A stretch of 64,000 nucleotides of DNA from Gigaspora rosea (GCA_003550325.1 QKWP01000006.1:291612-355611); one strand, 5' to 3'. Shown: positions 46,189 to 58,259, numbered from the stretch's first letter. The notes: a model not told the origin generated them from the sequence alone. Made by a program: numbers and translations.

Positions 46189-46196
46189 AACAGGAC

Positions 46197-46994
46197 CAGA
46201 TATCTCTCATATAGATTATAACTAGATTTTGGTCAATTTTAATCTAATTTGTAATAATGACAAAATAATATTTTCTTAAATAACTTTTGATCTAGTAAGA
46301 CTATATAAATTTATAGAATTGGTTTTTGTAACCTAGCCAGATTGCAAAAGTGGGAATTGAAAAACTTTTTTGATATGTCAACCAATAAAAATTATCTATT
46401 CAACTAGGAAAATGCATAGTATTGTTAGATCCAGAGCATATTATATAATAATTATATTAATATATAAATGCATAATATGCATATTTTGTTTTACTAAATT
46501 ATTAACAAATTACTAAACCAGATAAATTAGAATTAAAGCAAGGTTTTGCTTCTAAATAATAAAAGCTGGTTTGAAACTTTATAAGACAAGTCTCATCAAT
46601 TTGAACATGTATGCAAACAAACAAAAAATTTCTAAATTATGTTTTCTTAGTCAATTTTTGTTATATGTCTAAGAACTTTTAAAAAATTGAGATTCTATAC
46701 TATACTCTAGATCAATAAATATAATAAAGTAGAATACTGAACATAATATACTTTTTAATAGTCAACTTATTATATTAGCTATTTATTTGTTGCTCAAGTG
46801 TTTTCTAGTTTATTAAGCGAAACCTAGAGGTCTGCATTGGTGAAAATCAAAGCCCTAGATTCAGCTTTTACCAAAAAAAATCTAAAAAGATGAATAGTAG
46901 TGAAACTACAAGAAACTAGTGAGACATAGTGAAATTGGCAAAACTATAAATTGGTAAAACAAATGAAACTGAAAGTTGTATAAACTAGTAAGTT
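46197..46994. other. AT-rich intergenic DNA
   Basis: No gene or repeat supported apart from the occasional agtgaaact words near 46900-46970. Confidence 0.4.
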
Positions 46995-47106
46995 TAGTGT
47001 TGGCATTGGACATATACCCAATTTTTTAAAAAAAAATTTGACATATAAAATTTTATGTACCCAATTATTTTCAAAATAATTTGATATATGTCCAATGCCA
47101 ATGCTA
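46995..47106. mobile_element. hAT-like MITE (TAGTGTTGGCATTGGACATAT)
   Basis: tagtgttggcattggacata is mirrored by tatgtccaatgccaatgcta. Same ends as the 52234-52725 element. The TSD is decayed. Confidence 0.72.
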
Positions 47107-47947
47107 AATAAAATACTATAGGTGTATTAATTTATTATAAATAATATTAGGATTAAACAAAGTATATTATGTATTTATTTAAAATTCCAAAAGTACACCC
47201 TGGGTCGGATAGCGCAGTGGTTAGCGCTCCAGGGTCATATTTGCAAGGTCGCCAGTTCGAGTCTAGTGGATAACAAAAACCGTGTTGGGATCACGAATAG
47301 CAAAAAGATCTATTATGGGGCGTTGAACATCTCTACCATTTCCGGATATGGTACTACAATGACAATGAGTTGCGTGACATAACCACAGGGTCATGCGATG
47401 TCCAGAAAAGAAAAAAATCTGACAAGAAATGTCGTAAACATAAGGACCATCCACTATAAAAAGGAACATGACAAACATGTATAAAGACAGGGTTACTAAC
47501 CGAATTAGGAAACAAGATCTAGAAAAAGTCCCATGAGGAAAACCTGACCTGATCCAAACTCAGAAGGAAGTCCTGAGTAAATGAAAAATGGACCTATACA
47601 AGCATATTAGCGGAATAAACTAACTCCTTAAAGTTGATCTAAGAAGCCTTCGGGTGGGGCACACCGAATGACAGTCTGGCCAGTGTAGAAAATTAGTGTT
47701 CTCAGAGTTCTCATGTGAACACTATTATAAATTTGTGAACAGTATAAATTTTTTACTGTTCACTATTAAAAATTTTTTTGAGAACAGTAAAATAATAATA
47801 CTGTTCTCATAAATATATAATAAATAGCTATATAATTCTATATTAAACCAAAAACTGATAAAAATCTTATTTAATTTTTATGGTTAAGATTTCAATTTGC
47901 TATTAATTATTATTTGAGGTTATACTTCATATTTATAGTATTCTACT

Positions 47948-47988
<41 letters not shown>

Positions 47989-48401
47989 NNNNNNNNNNNN
48001 NNNNNNNNNNNNNNNNNNNNNNNNNNNNNNNNNNNNNNNNNNNNNNNNNNNNNNNNNNNNNNNNNNNNNNNNNNNNNNNNNNNNNNNNNNNNNNNNNNNN
48101 NNNNNNNNNNNNNNNNNNNNNNNNNNNNNNNNNNNNNNNNNNNNNNNNNNNNNNNNNNNNNNNNNNNNNNNNNNNNNNNNNNNNNNNNNNNNNNNNNNNN
48201 NNNNNNNNNNNNNNNNNNNNNNNNNNNNNNNNNNNNNNNNNNNNNNNNNNNNNNNNNNNNNNNNNNNNNNNNNNNNNNNNNNNNNNNNNNNNNNNNNNNN
48301 NNNNNNNNNNNNNNNNNNNNNNNNNNNNNNNNNNNNNNNNNNNNNNNNNNNNNNNNNNNNNNNNNNNNNNNNNNNNNNNNNNNNNNNNNNNNNNNNNNNN
48401 N
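47989..48401. other. Assembly gap (N), preceded by poly-T
   Basis: 413 N, with T-only sequence from 47951 to 47988. The predicted frame across it is meaningless. Confidence 0.99.
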
Positions 48402-48404
48402 AAC

Positions 48405-48560
48405 TGAACTTAGGTCAAGTTCAGGTTCAGGTTCAGGTTCAGTATTGAACCTGAACCTGAACATTTTTTAAAACATGTTCAGGTTCAGGTTTAGTATTAA
48501 ACTTTTAGAGCTGGTTCAGGTTCAGTTCAGGTTCAGTTCATAAGTTCATGAAGATGTTCA
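48405..48560. repeat. GTTCAG(G) hexamer repeat, left block
   Basis: Interrupted runs of ggttca and its complement tgaacc, in both orientations. Matches 50290-50480 and probably forms the arms of one invaded palindromic element whose right end reads ttcggaaccctaa. Confidence 0.8.
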
Positions 48561-48756
48561 AGTTCAGTCTGGTGTTCATATGAACTAGTAATTCTAGGTT
48601 TGGGTCCGGGTTTGGTCTGGTCCAGACCAGACTCAAATTCTAAATTTTATTATTAAAACTTTATACTAAACTCAAACTTAATCATAAGTTTGGTCAGGCT
48701 AGTCCAAATTTTGCAAACTAGTTAGAATCTGAATAAAAATATATATATTTTTTGAT

Positions 48757-50290
48757 ACTAAACAAGTTTACTTAGAGTGTGAAGTATAAATCAGTTAGTA
48801 AAATTTAGAGAATCATAGCATTTTGTATAATTTTATTAATAAAATTATACAAATTTCTATAATTATCTAAATTTTACTAATTGATAATAACTTCTTGATA
48901 TAAATAAACTTGTTTAGCACCAAAAAATACATCATATCGGTATATTTTATTTTATTTTCCTTAAAATTTGCGTTAAAGATGCTTAATTTTGAATTTTTGA
49001 TGAAAATTCCCAAAATTAAGCATCTTTTCTTCAAATTTTAAGAAAAGTAAAATAAAATATGCCGATTTAAGCCCTGGGTCGATAGTGCAGTGGTTAGCAC
49101 TCTGGGGCACAATCGCAAAGTCGCGGGTTCAAGTTCAAAGGGCGACGAAAACTCTGCCAGGGCCACAATTGGAAATAATCAGCAGTCACTGGCATAGCCA
49201 CTGAGTCGGGGACAACCAGAAAAGGCGTAATCCATCAACAAATGATGTAAACATTGAGAGAGCCCAGTTTAAGAATGAAAAAGGCAAGTTGTACCACCAA
49301 ATAAAAGAAAGAAATTGCAGGATCCGAGCTCAGGAGAACCTGCTCCCACCCAAAACGGAAGGAAGACCGAAACTTCGAAAAGGCTAGTACGGTATCTTTG
49401 AGAAGGTTAGAACGGAAAGAAAGTACCAGTTAGGGCGCCGGAATGGACTACCAGAGACTGGACTAAAGGCTGCTTCGAGTAGGACGTCGGAATGTTAGTA
49501 CCGAGTGGGGGCTTTGGGAAAAGATTTCTGTGGACTGGACATGAAGCGGAACACCAGGAAGACCGTAAGAAGCTGAAACTGACAACACTGCCGGTGTATT
49601 CAGGAAGACCAAGTATAGAATAAGGGAGGTACAGACAGACTATAAAAGTAGTAAAAATAAAATAGGATAAAAATCATGTACTAAGGCAGATCATAGCCGT
49701 AATTAAATGGTTAAATATAATAAAGTACGCCTACTTGGCGCCCAGGAGATAATGCCTAGTAAATGTACAAAAAAAATATGCCAATTTGATGTATTTTATG
49801 GTGCTTAACAAGTTTACTTAGTGCAAGAAGTTATGATCAATTAGTAAAATTTAGAGAATGATAGGAATTTTTATAATTTTTTTTTAAAATTATACAAATT
49901 TCTATGATTTTCTAAATTTTACTAATTGATCATAACTTCTTGATCTAAGTAAACTTGTTAAGCACCAAAAAATACATCAAATCGGCATATTTTATTTTAC
50001 TTTTCTTAAAATTTGAAGAAAAGATGCTTAATTTTGGAAATTTTCATCAAAAATTCAAAATTAAGCATCTTTGACGCAAATTTTAAGAAAAATAAAATAA
50101 AATATACCGATATGATGTATTTTTTGGTGCTAAACAAGTTTACTTAGATCAAGAAGTTATGATCAATTAGTAAAATTTAGAGAATCATAGAAATTTGTAT
50201 AATTTTATTAATAAAATTATACAAATTTCTATGATTTTCTAAATTTTACTAATTGATCCTAACTTTGTGATTTAGGTAAACATGTGCATA
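48757..50290. repeat. Array of two alternating palindromic units (P-Q-P-Q-P)
   Basis: Unit P (~165 bp, centred on taattttattaataaaatta) occurs at 48757-48921, 49800-49965 and 50128-50290. Unit Q (~150 bp, with aagatgcttaatttt and its complement aaaattaagcatctt) occurs at 48925-49068 and 49968-50125. Each unit is itself a near-perfect palindrome. A SINE-like element splits the first Q from the second P. Confidence 0.85.
49069..49772 (+). mobile_element. tRNA-headed retroposon 2 (704 bp), TSD of 15 bp
   Basis: Same head as retroposon 1 (ccctgggtcgatagtgcagtgg, B-box-like gggttcaagttc) and same type of body, with a short A tail. The TSD aaaatatgccgattt at 49054-49068 recurs as aaaatatgccaattt at 49773-49787. 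It sits inside a Q unit of the palindromic array. Confidence 0.88.
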
Positions 50291-50490
50291 TATTATGAAC
50301 CTGAACATGTTCATGAACCTTGAACTGAACCTGAACTAACTTTTTTTTAAGTTCAGGTTCAGGTTCATGTTCAATAATTTTAAGTTCAGGTTCAGTTCAG
50401 TATTGAACTTTTAGAGCAGGTTCAGGTTCAGGTTCATTGAACCTGAACCTGAACCTCTATTGAACTGAACTAAACTTCGGAACCCTAATG
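50290..50490. repeat. GTTCAG(G) hexamer repeat, right block
   Basis: Counterpart of 48405-48560; ends cggaaccctaatgag. The P-Q array lies between the two blocks. Confidence 0.8.
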
Positions 50491-50729
50491 AGAACAGTGT
50501 TTGAATCTGAAATTTCCAACACTGGGTCGGCTAGAGTCAGCCAGGAAAACCGAACAGAAGGGGAGTAGGTTAGATAGACTTCGTAGGACAGAAATAAATA
50601 TAGAAGTTAGGATATGAAATGAAAATGTAGGGGCCCGTTAGGTCCCTATAACCAATGATCTTAATAAAGAGCGCCAAGAGCGCCCTTGGGTATACCACCA
50701 AAGAAATTTAAAAAAAAAATTCCAAAAGT

Positions 50730-51641
50730 TTATTTCTTATTGAGTTGCTATTATATTTATAATCTTTATGGCAGTCTGATTATACTACTGTATTTGTGCA
50801 TAATAATGGCCCCAGTGCGTTATTTTGAAATGCACATGCGCCTTATTTTGAGTCAAAATGTCTTTTTTTTGAAATCCTGTACCAGTATTTAAAATTGGTT
50901 CGATCACTGACAAACACTTTAAAGTCATCGAACTTACTTCACTGGTAAGCTTATTTTACAGTAATTTACAAATAAATTCATTTTGTGACATTAGATTCGA
51001 ATTTACAGATTAGTTTACCCCAATTTGTAAATAGATCTTCTTTTTATTTAGTATAGATAATTTTCATTTCTATTTTTTTTATAATTCATTAAATGTTAGT
51101 CGAAGCGTAAACTTGATGATTGACATATAATCATCTCTTTTGTAAAATCTTCATAACAAATTAACATGTTAGTACATATACATATTAAGGGGCGCAAATT
51201 ATAACCATTCTCAATAGTACTTCAATGTGCTGGGCTTGGTTGTACCATTACATAGCGTGTTAAACAATACGTTAAAGTGCCATTACGTGTTATCTATTAA
51301 ATTCGAATATATATAAGCGACAGCCCATTTCACTGATATGTAAATCTAATCAATATTGTTAGAGTTGGGTTTAAAATTAGAGTTAAGGGGTAAAGCAATT
51401 ATAAAAAAACTTGTGAAATGAGCTGTCGATGAAATAAACTGCCTACTAAGTAAACTTTTCAGTATTTGAGTGCTTGCTGGTGAAATGATATGAACCCGCT
51501 TTGAGCATTATGTTATATAAGGTGAGTGTGCGTTATTTCAGGATGTGCATAGGCGCTATTTTGAGCAAAAAAGCTCAATTTTTTAAAAACTCAAAATCTG
51601 AATTAACGCCCCGGCCTGCTATTACGTGCAAATACGGTATA
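50730..51641. other. Intergenic DNA with an inverted-repeat element
   Basis: 51319-51430 has ends cgacagcccatttcac and gtgaaatgagctgtcg. gtgcgttatttc phrases at 50815 and 51525 resemble the ends of 40443-41057. No gene. Confidence 0.5.
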
Positions 51642-51931
51642 CAGTCAGCTCTCTCAGAACTGATCCTGTCAAAACCAATAACCTGCCAAAATCGGTTAAA
51701 AATCAATTCACCATACCCATTCCATAAGTAATAACTAATAACCTGCCATTTCCGATATCTGATAGCCTTTATGTATAAATTTCTGATTTTTGGATAGAGT
51801 AACCTGACATGTATCCAATCAAATTGGTCAATGCGTGTCCACATTTCACATGATATTGTCAAATCTGATTACCTCTCAAAACCAATACTAAACCCGTCCA
51901 CAATGCATACCGGTTCTGAGAGGGCTGTCTG
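51642..51931. mobile_element. Pogo-like MITE (CAGTCAGCTCTCTCAGAACTG), TA TSD
   Basis: cagtcagctctctcagaact is mirrored by ggttctgagagggctgtctg, with TA on both sides. The interior shares aatcggttaaaaatcaattc and other phrases with 17470-17639. Confidence 0.85.
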
Positions 51932-51942
51932 TATTATATATA

Positions 51943-52090
51943 CAGTCAGGTCTCTCTAAATGCATAGCCATGAATAACCAAAAAATCTTGTATTTAAAAA
52001 GATAAAAATCTAGAAGTAACATATGAGTTGGGGCCAAACAAGGCCATGCTTTTAAAGAGGTCTTTCATAGACTATGCTGAGGTCTGATTG
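51943..52090. mobile_element. Pogo-like MITE (CAGTCAGGTCTCTC)
   Basis: cagtcaggtctctctaaatgc is mirrored approximately by gctgaggtctgattg. TA on the left only. It lies 12 bp after the previous MITE. Confidence 0.65.
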
Positions 52091-52233
52091 CATATATTTT
52101 TTCTGATTCATATTAACAATAGTATGTATTTTTCTCTAATAATCATAATCATGCAAATTTGTAAAAAAAAAGATGTATTATTTATCTCAATTAACTTTGT
52201 TACTATTCACATTAATTAGCATATGAGTATAAC

Positions 52234-52725
52234 TAGTATTAATATTGAACATATGTCCAATAATTTAAAAAAATATTAAATATATAAAATTTTATATATT
52301 AATTGATAATCCATTTTCGAATGAGTGGGCCATACATAGTAAATTGCGACGTGCAAATCTATATGATTTACTATATAAAATTGCTAAGCCACAAATGCCA
52401 CTTCACGACAAAATAAAGACATTTTCTACTAAGTAAATACATTTTCAATTTCTAAGTAAACTTGTAGAGCATCATTTTCTGATTCTAATATAGTAATATT
52501 ATTAAATCCGTTTAGTAGATGCAGAGATATTGTCATAAAATGATTTGCTGACTAATGTAAACAAACTATTGTTTACATGAAATGGCATTTTTGATCATAG
52601 TAAATCTCATAGTCATGTGCATTACGATTTACTATATATGGTTATATATTTTTCTCTCATTCAGAAACGGATTATCAATTAAATTATTTTCAAAATTATT
52701 GAACATATGTTCAATGCCAACACTA
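52234..52725. mobile_element. hAT-like element, 492 bp, TSD AGTATAAC
   Basis: The ends tagtattaatattgaacata and tatgttcaatgccaacacta are inverted. AGTATAAC lies at 52226-52233 and 52726-52733. A second inner inverted pair surrounds tttactatata (52370 and 52630). Confidence 0.9.
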
Positions 52726-52733
52726 AGTATAAC

Positions 52734-53749
52734 AGTAATTTAGTAATTTAAGTATTCTATAAGTTACTTATGACTATTTAATGCTATTTTTTATTAATGC
52801 TTATTTGTGCTTATTTAAAAAATTAGTATAATTAAAATTATCAAACATTTTAATATGAAGGTATATCTGACTTTGCATTTTTTTTAAGAATTAGATAATT
52901 TTAATAGCACACTTGCTTCCTTTATAATCATATATTAAACCCACATTAATAGTACAAATAACTAGTTTTAGCTGAATATAGAATATGCTCCTAGCAATAG
53001 TGTTAACTTTCATGAAGCTTAACCTCTGTTACAAAAGTATAGCTTTGTGATTTCTATTCCAAGTATCAAATTCATAGTTTATTGTTAATATCATATTTAA
53101 TAGAATTTATCAATATATATATTTATTGTTATCTGCATTAAATCAAAATTATATGTAACAACCCGTATGTTAATTTTTACTAATAATTTAAATTTTTTAT
53201 ATCACTATTATTTCAACTTTATTTTACATATTAAGCAACAATTCCAATGTTTTTATTTTGTTGCAACTATGAAAAAAAGCTTCGAAATGACTTGTAAATC
53301 AGTTTCAATAAAAAAAGCCTTAAATATATAGAACTATTCAATAAACTATTTTATATAAACATATTTATTTTTTATTTAAAATTTTTAAGCAACCTTACAA
53401 GAAAAAAGTAGTATCAAATTTGAATTCAAGATTATAACTTTAAAAAGGTTTCTCAACCCTATTAATTTTTCATCCAACAATTAAAAATTTTAAAATTTCT
53501 AAGTTATGAGAATTTTAAAAATTAACAAAAATAGTCTTGCTAGCTATGTAAAAAATATAAAAAATTGGTTAACCAATATAATTTTTTTTCAACGAAAAAA
53601 TTTTAAAATAACCTAACTAAATAAAGTTTTTCACTAGCTATAAGAATTTGAAAATATTAAACTCAAATATAGTATTAGAGTTTTAAAAATTACCTAACAA
53701 AATATAGTCTTTGTTCTCTTATAAGAATTTGAAAACAGACAGGGTGTGG
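52734..53749. other. AT-rich intergenic DNA
   Basis: About 1 kb with no gene or clear repeat; short degenerate direct repeats near 53500-53720. Confidence 0.45.
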
Positions 53750-55249
53750 CAACATAGAAAGCTGTCTGGTTGTCACACCAAGTAGCAGGTCTAGAGTTCA
53801 AATTCCACTGGAGATGAATTGAAAAATAGGCCTATGTTTCAGTAATATTTGTTTATCGATTGGTTGAGTATATTATCTATAACCTTGGTATCACATCTTG
53901 AATAAGAGCTTTGGCATAGTTGTGTAAGTTTCACAAACAAATCCAAGGGACTAAAACAATTGAACCCATTTGGCAAGTTCCAAGTAGAGAGGTAGCTGGT
54001 CTTTTGAGATACCAGAGAAAAGGATCTTAATGATAACTGACCAGAAAAACTAAATGGGCAAGAACCTCTATGGCAAAGGAGGCCCACCAACTTGGTCACT
54101 GGAGTCATACTGGAGGAAAAAGCATGTGTTATAGAAACATGAACCAAGGAAAGGAAGACCTTAGGCACTTAAAGCCTGGCGGACCAATTCTTTTGTGCCA
54201 ACTGGATTAGTAGTTTGGAATAACTAGAAAAAGGATCTGAAGAGTAATTGATTGGGTACTGGAGTTTAGTGAACTTCACAAGGGCAGATGAAACTTATTA
54301 GCCAATAAGAAGTGAAAGCATGGAGGTATGTACATGTCAAGACCCAACGGAGCTTTGGGCATACTACTGGCATACCCATATAAGAGTCTTAAAACATTAA
54401 AAGGATCTGGAACTACCAATATGAGTATATGCTAGTATAAGTGCATGCAGTGGTAAACAGGTTTTTTTCTAGCCTTATAATGCCATCCAACTATATTCAG
54501 CACTAGAAACATTTGCCAAACATGCTCAGAGACCTCGTGACTATAGTGGAAAGTACAGTTGTTTGCATATTTTTGAATTCAGAACGTTAAATTCTGGGTT
54601 CCCAAGTTACAGGAAAATTAGCTAATGCGGCAGTATGCAGGCTTGAAATACTTACCCAATTGGATAAAGGCAGCTGCATAGCTTAAGATACGAACCTCTG
54701 AGAAGTACACTAGTAAAAGATTTTCTGAGTATACCAATTTGGAAGCATAAAAACGTGCTCTATATGCTCTTCAAACCAGTTTGAAAACTGGTTCCCTAGC
54801 CAATCAGCATCAGATATATAGATGCTAAATAAACAATCAGTATGTAATGTTAAAAAAAACATTCATTTATTCAAAAATCGTCTTTATCTTGAAATTTCAT
54901 ATATGAAACTATCTTTTGCATTATAACAAAAAAAATTGCTTGCAAAATTTTGTTATAGATATTTTTTAAAACCTACTCTACTCTAACACTATTCTGATCC
55001 TAAGCCTAATAGTTAATCTTAGTTTTGTTAACATTAATCAAAAATATAACAACAAAGATAATTATTTCTATTTTGGGTAGAAAGTACATAGTAGCTAAAA
55101 ACCAGTTTTCAAACTGGTATGGGGGCACATAGATGCACTCAGCATAAAGCGCCTACCTGGCAACATATGTCAAATTAGAAGTAATAATATTAGGTAATAT
55201 AGTAAAGTAGTGGATATGTGAATACTAATTGTTGGTTGAAGAGGGACAT
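53750..55249 (+). mobile_element. Long tRNA-headed retroposon, plus copy, with nested hAT-like insert
   Basis: The head agggtgtggcaacatag with B-box-like agagttcaaattcc is tRNA-like. The body is co-linear with the complement of 58275-59593 over more than 1 kb. A 389-bp insert (54752-55140) is absent from the other copy. The 3' part is cut at 55249, where an LTR starts. No coding frame is shared by both copies. Confidence 0.78.
54752..55140. mobile_element. hAT-like MITE with CCAGTTTGAAAACTGG arms, TSD AGCATAAA
   Basis: aaccagtttgaaaactggt near 54774 is mirrored by accagttttcaaactggt near 55102. AGCATAAA lies at 54744-54751 and 55141-55148. The sister retroposon at 58275-59593 has the empty site (aagcacaaagcgcctacc in complement). 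Confidence 0.9.
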
Positions 55250-56320
55250 TGTGGAGGGCAAAACTATCTGGTTAGATAATAAATACAACTAACAACACCA
55301 CTAACTATTCAAACAAATGTCCTATAAGCACGCAAGACTCTAGTTCCTCAAATTGGCAGGCAGAAAGAGTGTGGAAGATTTGGTCCGGGTCTCGAGGTAC
55401 TTTGGGTCTTGGCAGAAATCGATCAGCAGGTGATGTAACAGTGCCACGTGATCACGTGATTACTATGGCGTATCGGAGGGGATTATCAGTTTATGAACTA
55501 TAACAGTTTATTAATTCAAGGGATATCAGGATAACGACTAGAGCTAACATTTCTACTCTTATTTCGAAGGTTATCACTCTACAACATTGAACTATAACTC
55601 TTCACTGAGTTATTTGTTCCTCAAAATCAAGTAAGTGTTTAAACTAGAACTCTCTGAGTTATACTCATTCTGAGTTATCCTTTATTGAGACGAAAAAGGG
55701 AGGGTTTATATACTTTTCACCCTCTTCATAAATACATGAAATTTAGATTATATTTACTAACTCTATTTAATTCTATAGATTCATTTCTATCGTACGATTT
55801 CCTTACTATGACCTCATCGTTTTGGAGCAGAGGTGGCTTTACTAAGCTCCAAGGCGTAAGTGTTGTTCACAACTCTTCACCTTAGTACTAACTCCACCTT
55901 TACTTCACCGTTAACTCAGTGTGTGTCTACACTATATTGTGAGCGAAACTAGGTTAAGTACATTGTTTACAAAAAGGGGTATAAACAAATATTGATGGCT
56001 AAATGCCAAGGGCATAAACTAGTTTCATCTACGTGGGCTAAGCTAACATGTGTGAATCTATTGTTGATAAAAAGGGGAAATAAACAAACATGAGCAGCGA
56101 AATACCAAGGGCATAAACTGGTTTGTGGCCTTGGTATGCGCAGTTACTATGTATTTATACTGGAAATCACTGAGGCGTTACCTTACGCACCTGGGGTTAT
56201 GCTGACCTTTCGTGACCGTGGCGTGATTTCAGGAGAAATCATACGATCATATGGCATATCCGGTGGGTAATCTTCTAAATAAGTAATTAATTGAAAAAAC
56301 TTGAGCCGTAGCCCATTACA
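55250..56320 (-). mobile_element. 3' LTR of a minus-strand LTR retroelement
   Basis: Plus-strand ends TGTGGAGGGC and GCCCATTACA, i.e. TGTAATGGGC...GCCCTCCACA in the sense direction. The first ~660 bp match 62870-63757. On the sense strand it is directly preceded by a polypurine tract. The 66-codon frame at 55685-55885 lies in the LTR and is not conserved as a protein. Confidence 0.78.
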
Positions 56321-56341
56321 ATCTCCCACCCTTAGTTTCGA
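56321..56341 (-). promoter_or_regulatory. Polypurine tract of the LTR element
   Basis: The complement reads cgaaactaagggtgggagat, ending right at the LTR's TGTAATGG. Purine-rich primer for plus-strand synthesis. Confidence 0.7.
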
Positions 56342-56449
56342 GTTCCACAAGAAAAAGGGTTAACTGAGGTCTTAAGGAGTCTTTCTCTTTAGGCTAGGAC
56401 ACTGACTACCTAGGCTGAATTGGGCTTAATGTCAGATTTCATCTCGTAA
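56342..56449. other. Short non-coding stretch
   Basis: Between the Sel1 relic and the polypurine tract. Confidence 0.4.
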
Positions 56450-56660
56450 GTATTAATTCTTCACTTCCCTAGTTCATCTTTTTCAATGCCAATTCCATTA
56501 TGATAACAATTTCCAAGTTAAATGTTCCATAAGCATTACCTGCATCGGCAAATTTTTTATAATAATTAAATGTCTTAGATTCATCTATTTTGACTCTAAT
56601 TCCGTTTTGATGGCTATCCACCCTTGTGGATATATCATAGGATACACTTTGACATTCCTC
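56450..56660 (-). pseudogene. Sel1-like repeat fragment inside the LTR element
   Basis: Minus strand: HQNGIRVKIDESKTFNYYKK, FADAGNAYGTFNL, then after a one-base shift NCYHNGIGIEKDEL. This is two Sel1-like units with the hallmark NGIG..KDE and YY.K.A..GN. Ends RINTYEM..., stop. Same type as 59600-60530. Confidence 0.7.
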
Positions 56661-58259
56661 TGGGGCTTCTCTAGAGTCTTATCCATAGATAATGCAGACG
56701 TTTCCTTCTTTATTTCTGTCCCTATATTTTCTTCTTAAGTCTTCCTTTTCTTCTTACATCTTTCTCTACTAGGGTTTTATTTTCTTCTTTTTTTCTTGTT
56801 CGACTTCATTTCTTCTTTGCCTTTAGGTCACGTATTTCGGCTTTCTTTTTCTACAAAATTTTATATTAACTGTGCCCCAGCCTCGCACATTTTTGTTGTG
56901 ACTATCCCCTTCTATATCATGCCCACTTTACTGATTAGGGCCCCTCGACTCACCCTAATCCATCCTGACCAACCTCTTTCTCTCGTCAGGTCCATTGTTC
57001 GTTCTGGTTTCAAAGAAAAAATAAAGCTATTTGCTGTTGTTCTATAATTATTTCTACTTCATAAGTTTTATCGCATAACTTATGAAATACTTCGTCTGTG
57101 GGCTTATTCCTACTATCTCTAAAAAATAAATTACATTTCTAGGGATTTCTGCAGTATCACATCGATTGTTCCAGGATAAAATTTCATCTGCACGCTCTAA
57201 TGTGAATACTATATAACAGTTGATCCTTTTTAGTTCATTCTTCGAGATCAGATAATAGATCAGAGCCTTTCCATTTTATTGAATTTACTGCTACTATCTT
57301 TAGAAATATCTATTTATTTGCCAATTCTATGTGCATTTAGGAGATCCAGTAGCAAACTTAGGTTGCTCTTCTGTACCAATTCGTATTAAAAAATCCTTAA
57401 AACCATATCCATCAAGAGTTCTAGATCCAGTTGATATTTCTATCATGATGACTAAATATCTGCTCCTAAATCGTCTTGCAAAATGTATACACCATGATGG
57501 ACTTGAGGTTCTATTCCTTGTGAATAAAATACTTCAATATTATCCAACTCAATTTAATAATCTATCTATTTTATTCTTGAGACTTCGCAGATTGTTATAT
57601 AAAGATCCTTTTCTGTATATTTAAAAATAAGAATATAATTCCTAAATAGTAGTATTTAAAAATGATGGATCCTTGTATCCGATCTTACAAAACGCTTTTT
57701 ACTTCAAAAACTTTCTATTTTGAATTCGGGATTCAGGGTAAAAAGGAGTTTTTTTTTTTGAGTTTTAAACATTATTTAATTTCATGGTCATTGGTGTCCT
57801 TTAAATAGTTATATTTAATATTTAATAGAGCGCTGGAGTTGATTTTACTTACTGTCCTCCTGGATCAAAAGTCATGTTTGTGTACCATGGTACGAATAAA
57901 GAAACATTTTTTTTTTTTTTTAGGCCTTTTGTATATTGAATTATATTTAACTTTTCTAACGGCTGTTGACTTTTATAGAATGTTTTCGAATTTGAAGCTT
58001 ATTCCAATTCCGGGGGCTCATAATTTCTGGGGGCTCATAATTTTAGATATCAGGATTCGTATAGGTTTTCCAATAACCTTGTATCCTTCTTTTTTGATAT
58101 TGATCCTATTTAATGACGATATCCAAGGTTATATGCTTTATTTTGGTACCAAATCCTAGCGGATTTATAATACTTAATGTATATATCTACTCTGATGCTA
58201 GTTTCTTTTATATATCCAGTATCACGAGAACCTAATTTTCCAATGTATAAACCAAGTGG
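56661..58259 (-). pseudogene. Decayed coding-like interior of the LTR element
   Basis: Minus-strand fragments without a recognisable family: Lys/Glu-rich sequence at 56700-56830; NKPTDEVFHKLCDKTYEVEI near 57110-57050; IEPQVHHGVYILQDDLGAD near 57535-57480; YGFKDFLIRIGTEEQPKFATG near 57410-57345; IGKPIRILISKI near 58070-58030. Numerous stops and shifts. The plus-strand frames at 56796, 57331 and 57839 are the antisense of these. Position between two Sel1 fragments suggests one eroded gene, but I cannot name it. Confidence 0.35.

Larger units (their letters stand above)
47195..50716 (+). mobile_element. tRNA-headed retroposon 1 (SINE-like), interrupted; TSD AAATTCCAAAAGT
   Basis: The 5' head is tRNA-like, with pol III A box TAGCGCAGTGG at 47210-47220 and a B-box-like AGTTCGAGTC at 47254-47263. 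The body runs to about 47690, resumes at about 50510 (gggtcggctagagtcagcc) and ends in an A-rich tail at 50700-50716. The 13-bp TSD is at 47182-47194 and 50717-50729. The 2.8 kb between holds later insertions and the assembly gap. Confidence 0.82.

Noticed and set aside
47195-47270. Functional tRNA gene
   Set aside because: A and B boxes are present but the acceptor stem does not close and a long body with TSDs follows, so a SINE-like element is more likely.
47946-48464. 172-codon frame across the N gap
   Set aside because: Composed mostly of undefined bases and the poly-T run.
57331-58159. Plus-strand frames of 97 and 106 codons
   Set aside because: The minus strand shows the more protein-like fragments, in line with the LTR element's sense direction; the plus frames look like antisense shadows.
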